Source: Flavivirga spongiicola (GTDB lineage Bacteria > Bacteroidota > Bacteroidia > Flavobacteriales > Flavobacteriaceae). From it: a stretch of DNA of 64,000 nucleotides. The stretch is taken from positions 4,911,001 through 4,975,000 of the forward strand of contig NZ_JAUOEO010000001.1 in assembly GCF_030540825.1 (NCBI RefSeq), written 5' to 3'. The position numbers were made by a program, and so were the translations under genes. The notes under the pieces are model-generated. The model saw nothing but the letters and a program-made list of their open reading frames with translations, ran no database searches and was not told the DNA's origin. Of this stretch, positions 36,697 through 43,672 are shown piece after piece (the stretch's first letter is position 1; each line of letters starts with the position of its first letter).

Positions 36697-38466
36697 TTAT
36701 AAGGAGTTCACAAACTCAATTAAATATTTCATTTCTTTTTTACTCAGATTCACATTTCTTAAACCATGTCTTTTCTTTCGAAACAGTGCATCGATGGTCT
36801 GGGCTGATCCATCGTGCAGATAGGGTGCTGTTCGCCAAACTTCCCTAAGTGTTGGCGTGTCCCAACCATCTTCAAATTCGACTTCACCTACTTTATGCAT
36901 TTTCATATCTGTATACAAGGGGCCACTGTGACAGAAAGAACACTTCGCCCGTTTAAATATGCCTTCACCTTTTTTAGCATTTTCACTTAATCCCCCATCC
37001 TTTAGATAAGGACTTGGTAGTGGTTCTAAAGACTTTATATATTCGATGACTCCAAGCTTTATTTCCGGATCTATCTCCGCAAACTGAATATGGAGGAACC
37101 CTGCGTTTACAGCCGTCGCTGCATCTGCTCGAATACCTGAAATCATAGAAGGAGGCGTCTGGTAAGCATAAAGCATGCTCTTACAGTTCTTAGGATTACC
37201 AATACCATCATTTAATAAATCCCAATTCAGGCCATCGGTACGAGCATCTCCGGGATGACAGCCATTACATGATTGCCAGCCTTGAAAACAATGGCTGGCA
37301 TCGTTAAAATACTTCTCCCCTTTTTGTGAAATACTTTCCTTAAAGTTAGGGTTGTAAGCAATCGCTGAAACCGAAAGCGTCGATCGTTTAACAATATTAA
37401 GTGTATCTGAAAAATAGGTCGGTATGAGAATCTCTTTTTCGTCCATTACCAAAGACCTAGGGCCATTTCCTTTAATATTGAACCTATCTCGAATACCATT
37501 TAAAAAACGAAGATCATAAGATAATGTTGACTTATCTACTGTTTGCTCCATTCGCTCTTTTAGTTTAGCATAGTTTATTACACTAAGATCGTGTGTCCCC
37601 GATTGGCTAACCACTAAACTTTTGTTATCACAAGCAAGTCCCCAAACACCTGCAGCACCCGCCTCTGGCTCATCTACCAAAAAAGATCCAAGCAAACTAT
37701 GGTTACTTGTACGAATAACACTTATGGCACTCGTATTCATCCACCCTTGTTGCAATTGTGATGTAGGCACTTGAAATCGTCCTAAATTATGAGAAACAAA
37801 TACATAGTTTCCCATAGGTGAAAGACAGATATCCCTTAGGGCATTACTACCGTTCGTTAATGCTATATGTTTAGAAATTTTAAACGTTTGCGTTGAAATA
37901 ACACTTAGTTTTGCGGTAACCACTTCTTTATCTGCTCTTTGCTCAGGTAAAAAATTAGCAACATATAAGGACTTTTCATCTTGACTTAAAACCATGGTTC
38001 GGGGTTCCCGCAATAGTTTCGCCTCTCGGCGAACCCTTTTAGTGAGCAAATCTACCTCGCTTACCGTATTGCTAAACTGATTACAAACATATAATTTGGT
38101 ACCATCTTTAGTAACAACAGGTGAAATGGCTCCCATACCAACAGACACATTCCAATCAACCTTCTTTGTCTCTAAATCAATGCAAGTCACATAACCCTTT
38201 GCATACGTACTCGTTACATAAAGTTTATCGTTTTTACATACAAGACCTGTAGGTGGTTCGCGGAAAGCCCACTCATGTATGGGCTTCATACTTTCACGAT
38301 CGTACATTAATACTTTCTTAGTCTTTTGATGCGCCATAAAAACAAGGTCACCATTACTGGAAAGTGTTATGGCACTTGTCCTAAATACATTTTGATCCTG
38401 AGTCTCCGCATCTATTGAAAAACTGATTAAAAGAACTAAACATATTAAACGGAAAATCGATTTCAT
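36697..38466 (-). CDS. Exported YVTN-propeller/MauG-type di-heme cytochrome
   Basis: A 589-residue protein with signal peptide (MKSIFRLICLVLLISFSIDA). A YncE/YVTN-type beta-propeller (about 25-370; TKDGTKLYVCNQFSNTVSEV, DEKSLYVANFLPE, SVIRTSNHSLL) precedes a di-heme peroxidase-like module. CNGCH at 400 and CSFCH at 509 are c-heme sites, and GWDTPTLREVWRTAPYLHDG with LIEFVNSL are family signatures. MauG relatives oxidise partner molecules in the periplasm. It is the second gene of the cluster, 10 bases after the IclR gene, and suggests that an oxidation in the envelope starts or accompanies the pathway. Confidence 0.85.
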   Translation of the reverse strand: MKSIFRLICLVLLISFSIDAETQDQNVFRTSAITLSSNGDLVFMAHQKTKKVLMYDRESMKPIHEWAFREPPTGLVCKNDKLYVTSTYAKGYVTCIDLETKKVDWNVSVGMGAISPVVTKDGTKLYVCNQFSNTVSEVDLLTKRVRREAKLLREPRTMVLSQDEKSLYVANFLPEQRADKEVVTAKLSVISTQTFKISKHIALTNGSNALRDICLSPMGNYVFVSHNLGRFQVPTSQLQQGWMNTSAISVIRTSNHSLLGSFLVDEPEAGAAGVWGLACDNKSLVVSQSGTHDLSVINYAKLKERMEQTVDKSTLSYDLRFLNGIRDRFNIKGNGPRSLVMDEKEILIPTYFSDTLNIVKRSTLSVSAIAYNPNFKESISQKGEKYFNDASHCFQGWQSCNGCHPGDARTDGLNWDLLNDGIGNPKNCKSMLYAYQTPPSMISGIRADAATAVNAGFLHIQFAEIDPEIKLGVIEYIKSLEPLPSPYLKDGGLSENAKKGEGIFKRAKCSFCHSGPLYTDMKMHKVGEVEFEDGWDTPTLREVWRTAPYLHDGSAQTIDALFRKKRHGLRNVNLSKKEMKYLIEFVNSL

Positions 38467-38476
38467 AACCTCAATA

Positions 38477-39274
38477 TTATTGGTTATAGCCTAACTGACG
38501 TGAAATACCGAGACACATGTCCCGAATCATATCTCCTACTTCTTCAAATTTTTCTAAAGGCAAACGAGCAGAAGGTCCAGTGACCCATATTGCTGAAATA
38601 GGGCAACCATACTGATTAAATATAGGAGCCCCAACACAATGAACTCCTTCTAACTCCTCTGCATAATCTATACTGTAACCACAGGAACGAACTTTATTTA
38701 ATGCTTCTTTAAAATCATGAATATTAGTAATGGTACGGTCATTAAACTTTTCAAAAGACATACTCTCTATGATGGCTTCTCTTTCAGATTGGGGTAAAAA
38801 AGCAATAATAGATTTACCTGGTGCAGATGGATGCAAATGAAACCCCTGACCAGCATTCAACATAAATGTAAATGGATGCGAACCTAAAACCTGTTCTAAC
38901 AAAACACCTTTTTTTTCTACCAGAGCCCCAACCAAAATGGTTTCTTTTAATTCATCACGCAATAAACGCATGACTGGCAGACATTTTTCTAGTAGATTTG
39001 GCTCTGAAAGTGTTGATAACCCAATATGTAAAAACCGTTTAGACAAGGAAAAAAGTGAAGGCTGACCTGACTTTATAAGATACCCACGATTGACCAACGT
39101 TTGAGTAATTCGAAATATTGAACTTTTAGGAAAGCCTAAACGTTCCTGTAATTCGGTTAAACTAAAACCTTGTGGAGAATCTTGTAAAAGTTCGACGATA
39201 GATAATGCTCTATCTAGGTTCGGAACGGAATACGATTTCTCTACGTCTTCAATTAAATCTTTTCCTTGTTTCAT
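38477..39274 (-). CDS. IclR family transcriptional regulator
   Basis: A 265-residue protein with the IclR winged helix at the N-terminus (LDRALSIVELLQD, FSLTELQERLGFPKSSIFRI, VNRGYLI). The effector-binding domain follows: PCMR-like region KCLPVMRLLRDELKETILVG, HPSAPGKSIIAFLP, YSIDYAEELEGVHCVGAPIF and ISAIWVTGPSARL. IclR proteins sense small carbon-source metabolites and often control the operon they head. It is the first gene of the cluster and just downstream of a 24-base palindrome and a -7 box, which suggests autoregulation and control of the cluster. Confidence 0.93.
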   Translation of the reverse strand: MKQGKDLIEDVEKSYSVPNLDRALSIVELLQDSPQGFSLTELQERLGFPKSSIFRITQTLVNRGYLIKSGQPSLFSLSKRFLHIGLSTLSEPNLLEKCLPVMRLLRDELKETILVGALVEKKGVLLEQVLGSHPFTFMLNAGQGFHLHPSAPGKSIIAFLPQSEREAIIESMSFEKFNDRTITNIHDFKEALNKVRSCGYSIDYAEELEGVHCVGAPIFNQYGCPISAIWVTGPSARLPLEKFEEVGDMIRDMCLGISRQLGYNQ

Positions 39275-39307
39275 ATATGAATCTCTGTTTCAAATAGTAT
39301 TGTGCAC

Positions 39308-39315
39308 CAAATGTA
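39308..39315 (-). promoter_or_regulatory. Candidate -7 box (TACATTTG) of the IclR cluster
   Basis: On the minus strand TACATTTG fits TAnnTTTG exactly and lies 33 bases upstream of the IclR ATG. No clear TTG stands at -33; the region is taken up by the palindrome at 39333-39356. Confidence 0.5.
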
Positions 39316-39332
39316 TTTCCTTTTCTATAAAA

Positions 39333-39356
39333 GAAATATGATTTAAATCATGTTTC
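39333..39356. promoter_or_regulatory. Candidate IclR operator palindrome
   Basis: The core ATGATTTAAATCAT (39338-39351) is a perfect 14-base palindrome. GAAA and TTTC outside one unmatched base pair extend it to 24 bases with a single mismatch. It lies 17 bases upstream of the -7 box, where the -33 element would be, a fitting place for a regulator. Confidence 0.55.
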
Positions 39357-39384
39357 CTAATAAAAAAAGAAGGTTAAAGGTGAT

Positions 39385-39678
39385 GTGATAATAATTGAAA
39401 TGAAGGGCAACTATGAAGTTATGGGATTTAGAAGTACTGTGAGTACTACTAATAGTTTTAAAGGAAGAAATATTCTTAACCGATCCATATTAGACTTCTT
39501 CAAAATGATATCTATGAACAAGGTAAAGAAACTGAGCTTAGATGATTTTATTTTGAATCCTAAAACGAATAAAGCGTTTTCGAAAAAGATCCTTTTTGGA
39601 ATCAATTCTTTTATGTCTAGAAATCATATATTAGAGAAGGAACTTTATGTTGAATTGCTTTCTGATACCATTTCTTAA
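39385..39678 (+). CDS. Uncertain 97-residue hypothetical protein
   Basis: A frame of 97 residues in the 675-base gap between the IclR promoter and the next gene, with SMNKVKKLSLDDFILNPKTN and FGINSFMSRNHILEKELYVE in its second half. The lysine/leucine-rich composition is plausible for a small helical protein, but I recognise no family, and an antisense frame overlaps it. A remnant of an insertion or an orphan gene are both possible. The remaining ~270 bases up to 39949 hold nothing I can name. Confidence 0.3.
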   Translation: MIIIEMKGNYEVMGFRSTVSTTNSFKGRNILNRSILDFFKMISMNKVKKLSLDDFILNPKTNKAFSKKILFGINSFMSRNHILEKELYVELLSDTIS

Positions 39679-39949
39679 TTAAAAATCTTGTTATAACTAT
39701 TTATTAAATATTGATAGACAGTTATGTTTTAACTGTTTGGTTATCTGTTTTCTTTATTTATTATGTGTGTCATTTTTTCTTCAAGAATGTCTAAATGATT
39801 TAAAAATTTCCAAAAGAACACTTAAGATAAATAACTGTTTCGGTAGAGTTATTATACTATCTATCTACTCCTCTAAAACGTTAAAAATCATTAAATTAGT
39901 TAATATTCACTTTTTTTTCGTATCTTATTTGGACTAAATTCCTAACACA

Positions 39950-41239
39950 ATGAAAAGTCCTACATCCTTAACATTAAGAGTTTTAACTCTATTTTTAATT
40001 TTTAGCTTTTCCTCTTTAACAGCACAAGATAAGCAATTCGTAAAAGAGATTAAAGGAGAAGTTATTGACCAAAAGACTAAAGACGCGTTAGTTTTTTCGG
40101 ACATAGTCATTGCTAGTTCAAATATTAGTACTGTAACTAACACCGACGGCAAATTTCTATTAAAAATACCTCAAAACTTATTAAATGGTACTTTAATTAT
40201 TTCTCATTTAGGTTATGAGAAAAAAGAAATTAAAATTTCAACTTTAGAAAACAAATTAAAAATAGCACTAACTCCTGCAGTTACTGAGTTAACTGCTGTT
40301 GAAATTGACACATACAAAGATGCTAAATCTCTTTTAGAAGCCACACTTAAGAATAGAAGCTTGTTATACAACAATAGCAATACCTTAATGACAGCTTTTT
40401 ATAGAGAAACTATCAAAAAGAGAAGGAAAAATGCATCACTGTCTGAAGCGGTTGTGCAAATACATAAACGCCCTTACGATAGTCATAAAAAAGATGCGAT
40501 AGAGCTTATTAAATCAAGAAAAAAAACAGATTATACAAGACTTGATACCCTTGCCGTAAAATTACAAGGAGGCCCTTTTAGTAATTTGTACACTGATATT
40601 ATAAAATATCCGGAGTATATTTTCACAAGTGAAGATATCTCTCTTTATGATTTTAGCTTCGATGCATCTACTCGAATAAATGAAAATTTAGTTTATGTTG
40701 TTAATTTTAAACAAAAGCCTAACGTTACCACGCCCCTATACTATGGTAAGCTTTATATTGATGCAAAAACGTTAGCACTTACCAATGCTGTTTATAGTTT
40801 AAATGTTGAGAACAAAAAACTAACCAGTCAAATGTATGTCCGCAAAAAACCTGGCTCGGCTATTGTTTATCCAACCCAAGCCACATATAGGGTTAATTAC
40901 AGAACTAAAAATGGTAAATGGCATTATGCATATAGTAATATTTCATTAACCTTTAAAGTTAATTGGAAAAGAAAATTATTTAACAATGTTTACACGCTAA
41001 ATAGCGAAATGGCTGTTACCGATTGGCGGATTAAAGACGCGGTTATCGAAAAACCCAGAAATAAAATGATGCGTCCAACTACCATTTTAGCTGATGCGAC
41101 CTCAGGTTTTTCTGATCCCAAATTCTGGGGCTTGTACAACATTATAGAACCTGAAAAATCAATAGAATCTGCTATAAAGAAAATACAAAGACAATTAAAA
41201 AAAGCTAAAGCGAATCAGGCTAAAGCGGAAAAGGCATAA
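39950..41239 (+). CDS. Exported CarboxypepD_reg-like protein
   Basis: A 429-residue protein with signal peptide (LTLFLIFSFSSLTAQ). A carboxypeptidase-regulatory-like beta-sandwich follows at about 30-110 (IKGEVIDQKTKDALVFSDIV, TNTDGKFLLKIP, LIISHLGYEKKEIKI). A long C-terminal region then has YRETIKKRRK, YGKLYIDAKTLALTNAVYSL and a Lys/Ala-rich tail. The layout matches the protein at 60586-62061 and DUF5686-type outer-membrane-associated proteins of Bacteroidota. Function unknown. It is a single gene. Confidence 0.75.
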   Translation: MKSPTSLTLRVLTLFLIFSFSSLTAQDKQFVKEIKGEVIDQKTKDALVFSDIVIASSNISTVTNTDGKFLLKIPQNLLNGTLIISHLGYEKKEIKISTLENKLKIALTPAVTELTAVEIDTYKDAKSLLEATLKNRSLLYNNSNTLMTAFYRETIKKRRKNASLSEAVVQIHKRPYDSHKKDAIELIKSRKKTDYTRLDTLAVKLQGGPFSNLYTDIIKYPEYIFTSEDISLYDFSFDASTRINENLVYVVNFKQKPNVTTPLYYGKLYIDAKTLALTNAVYSLNVENKKLTSQMYVRKKPGSAIVYPTQATYRVNYRTKNGKWHYAYSNISLTFKVNWKRKLFNNVYTLNSEMAVTDWRIKDAVIEKPRNKMMRPTTILADATSGFSDPKFWGLYNIIEPEKSIESAIKKIQRQLKKAKANQAKAEKA

Positions 41240-41555
41240 TGTGAAGTTGACTCTTTTGAAGCCCTATGAAACTTTCAATTTTTATAACTTTTCTATAAAA
41301 CTTGTACTTGATAAAGCAAAAGAGCTCGAAGAGACACGTATTATAGTATTATGCCATTTGACTGCAAATTACTCATTAATAAAATCAGGCTAACAGCAAA
41401 TCAAAAATTGTAAATTTTACAAAAAATACAACATGCTCAAAATAATTAACCCATGATCATAATTTAGGAAACCAGACTAATATTAAGCAATAAGTTATGG
41501 TTCAATTAAATCTTTTTGTTCTTATTAAAGTTTTTTTTATTTTTATGGTAAAGCA
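41240..41555. other. Intergenic stretch with no recognised feature
   Basis: 316 AT-rich bases between the CarboxypepD-like gene and the small membrane protein. I see no convincing ORF, terminator, repeat or RNA gene; TTGTAAA-T-TTTACAA near 41410 is a short chance-level palindrome. Confidence 0.5.
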
Positions 41556-42020
41556 ATGAAAAAAAGCAAAGAACTCAAATATAATGCTTGGAATGAGCAT
41601 TTAAATAACACTAAGGAAAGGACCAATTATTCTATACGAAGAATGGACCTATTAATAATTTCTATCAGTGGGGCAGGTATTTATATTATTTTTGAAACCT
41701 TACGTGAATTTAAAGCAGGTGAAATAGCTATTAATAACTCAAATCTTTTGTTATTTACAGGGTTGTCATTCTTATTTGCTATTGCGATTAATTTTCTATC
41801 TCAACTATCTGGATATCATGCTAATAATTTTGAAGAAAAGTATATAAACTTAGAATTAAGGAAAATACAAGGAAAAGATATAGATGAATGTATACAAACT
41901 CAACATGATAAAAAGATAAAACTATTTAACCTATTAACTAGTATATTTAATTCGGCTTCAATGGTACTTATGTTTATAGGCTTATTATTACTTACTATAT
42001 TTAATTTTAAACTGTTTTAA
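41556..42020 (+). CDS. Hypothetical protein with three membrane helices
   Basis: A 154-residue protein. A charged, helical N-terminus (KKSKELKYNAWNEHLNNTKE) precedes helices at about 31-50 (LLIISISGAGIYIIFETL), 62-84 (LLLFTGLSFLFAIAINFLSQ) and 130-152 (FNSASMVLMFIGLLLLTIF). A charged stretch, LELRKIQGKDIDECIQTQHD, lies between the second and third. I do not recognise the family. Its stop codon overlaps the stop of the convergent 44-residue gene by two bases. Confidence 0.65.
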   Translation: MKKSKELKYNAWNEHLNNTKERTNYSIRRMDLLIISISGAGIYIIFETLREFKAGEIAINNSNLLLFTGLSFLFAIAINFLSQLSGYHANNFEEKYINLELRKIQGKDIDECIQTQHDKKIKLFNLLTSIFNSASMVLMFIGLLLLTIFNFKLF

Positions 42021-42151
42021 TCAGGTCTATTACCAGAACCTTGTCCTTTAAAATCTCCACCTCCTTTTTTCTTGTGTCTATTTGCTCTTCTTCGTTTCTT
42101 CCGGTTGTGTGTGGCTACCTTATGTCTTTTTCGTTTTTTACCACTTGGCAT
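42017..42151 (-). CDS. 44-residue basic protein of the MPSGKKRKRHK type
   Basis: The frame begins MPSGKKRKRHKVATHNRKKR and continues RRANRHKKKGGGDFKGQGSG to a final NRPD. The first ~30 residues match a short basic protein that recurs throughout Bacteroidota and looks like a small RNA- or ribosome-binding protein; its role is not established. The C-terminal GGGDFKGQGSGNRPD is an addition that resembles the end of the next gene upstream. The gene is too short for most gene finders. The stop overlaps that of the convergent membrane-protein gene. Confidence 0.8.
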   Translation of the reverse strand: MPSGKKRKRHKVATHNRKKRRRANRHKKKGGGDFKGQGSGNRPD

Positions 42152-42165
42152 AAATAAAATCCTTT

Positions 42166-42300
42166 TTAATCTTTATCAGTTTTTGGTCTAGTTCCCGTTC
42201 CTGATCCGCTAAAATCATCACCTTTAGGCTTTACACTAGGATTATTCCTAGGAATTGGTTTATTATTGCCACCATTGTTATTGTTGTCTTGTTTAGCCAT
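42166..42300 (-). CDS. 44-residue Asn-rich small protein, tandem partner
   Basis: The frame begins MAKQDNNNNGGNNKPIPRNN and ends PKGDDFSGSGTGTRPKTDKD, with 44 residues as in its neighbour. The last part, GDDFSGSGTGTRP, parallels GGDFKGQGSGNRP of the gene 14 bases downstream. The N-terminus is Asn/Gly-rich and likely disordered. I recognise no family. The shared tail, equal length and tight spacing suggest a co-transcribed pair. The 217-base gap upstream to the next gene shows nothing else. Confidence 0.6.
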   Translation of the reverse strand: MAKQDNNNNGGNNKPIPRNNPSVKPKGDDFSGSGTGTRPKTDKD

Positions 42301-42517
42301 TATTTTTTAATTTGTTTAAAGATACAAAATGTAAGAAAAATATAAAAACCATTTACTTAGATGTGTTATTTCTGTTGTCCAAATCTCTTCTCTTTAAAAA
42401 AATAGATTGAATTTACAAGTTGTTTTGGCTCTTGGGTATAAATATTTTATTGCAGTAAAAAATAAAAATCTAAAAATATCATAGCTAACGTATATATGTT
42501 TTTAACATATATCGCAG

Positions 42518-43636
42518 ATGAAAAACTTAACCTACAAAATCATCAAGAGTATATTTATTATAATTCTTGTTTTTACTTTTGCTAATTGTTCTAAAGAGAA
42601 TGATAATACTTTAAATTCGATCCACAACCCTCTTGAAAACCCAGAAAATGGTCCTGCGGCTGGAAATCCTGAAGGGAACTCATCAATTCCTATTGAAGCT
42701 AACTTAGAAGATGTTTCAAATCCTGATGTTATTGTTGGTGACGGAACTCCTGAAAGTTGTACTTGCGAGGCTGTTGTAAATGCAGTGGCTCAGGGAGGGA
42801 AAATAGTATTCAATTGTGGTCCGACCCCACACACCATCGTTATGGATAGGCCGGCCAAGGTATTTAATAATGCCAATCCTGATGTTATTATTGATGGTGG
42901 TGGATTAATTACTTTAAGTGGTGGTGGAAACACACGTATATTATATATGAATACCTGCGATTCAGATCAAGTATGGACAACAGATCATTGTCAAAACCAA
43001 GACCACCCAAAACTTACAGTACAAAATATCACTTTTGCAGACGGTAACTCTACTTCTGAAACCGAATACACTGGCGGTGGTGCTATTTGGGTTCGTGGTG
43101 GGCGATTTAAAGTCATAAATTCACGTTTTTTTAATAATTTTTGTGAAAGTAATGGTCCAGATGTTGGAGGCGCAGCTATTCGTGTTTTTAGTCAATATAA
43201 TAATCAACCTGTCTATGTTGTAAATACTACTTTTGGAGGAGCTGATGGTTATGGCAATGTAGGGTCTAATGGTGGTGGTATAAGTAGTATTGGAGTGTCC
43301 TGGACCATTATAAACAGTCTCTTTTCTCATAATAAAGCTATTGGCAATGGCGGAAATCCTGCAGAGTCAGGAACTCCCGGAGGCGGAAGCGGAGGCGCTA
43401 TTTATAATGATGGGAACACCATGACTTTAAAAATATTTGGTACGCGTATTGAAGAAAACGAAGTAAACGCTTATGGCTCATCTGTTTTTTTTGTTAGTAA
43501 TGATCATTCAGGAAATATTATTATAGATAATTCCATAATACAAAATAACATTGGTGGCTCCTGGTATCCAGCTTACCCTAGTATTTCTATGCATGCCGAT
43601 ACACCGATAGCAGTAACGAATTCGACAATAGAATAG
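42518..43636 (+). CDS. Lipoprotein with right-handed beta-helix (pectate-lyase-like)
   Basis: A 372-residue lipoprotein (signal ends FTFANC). A Pro/Asn/Glu-rich linker (about 25-75) precedes a beta-helix with repeated short strands ending in Asn/Gly: LTVQNITFADGNS, FKVINSRFFNNFCES, VYVVNTTFGGADGYG, WTIINSLFSHNKAIGN, LKIFGTRIEENEVNAYGSS and IIIDNSIIQNNIGG. This is the parallel beta-helix pattern of POMP/pectate-lyase-like proteins. No catalytic site can be assigned, so adhesion or glycan binding is as likely as lysis. The last strand abuts the stop, so the helix may be capped by another protein. Confidence 0.75.
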   Translation: MKNLTYKIIKSIFIIILVFTFANCSKENDNTLNSIHNPLENPENGPAAGNPEGNSSIPIEANLEDVSNPDVIVGDGTPESCTCEAVVNAVAQGGKIVFNCGPTPHTIVMDRPAKVFNNANPDVIIDGGGLITLSGGGNTRILYMNTCDSDQVWTTDHCQNQDHPKLTVQNITFADGNSTSETEYTGGGAIWVRGGRFKVINSRFFNNFCESNGPDVGGAAIRVFSQYNNQPVYVVNTTFGGADGYGNVGSNGGGISSIGVSWTIINSLFSHNKAIGNGGNPAESGTPGGGSGGAIYNDGNTMTLKIFGTRIEENEVNAYGSSVFFVSNDHSGNIIIDNSIIQNNIGGSWYPAYPSISMHADTPIAVTNSTIE

Positions 43637-43672
43637 GAAACTGGGGGTTAGGTGTTTTTTAGGTATTAGGTG

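Noticed and set aside
30767..38466. Methanol- or amine-dehydrogenase type periplasmic oxidation system
   Set aside because: The propeller lipoprotein shows no PQQ ligands, and no mauA/mauB-type genes accompany the MauG-like cytochrome, so the reaction stays unassigned.
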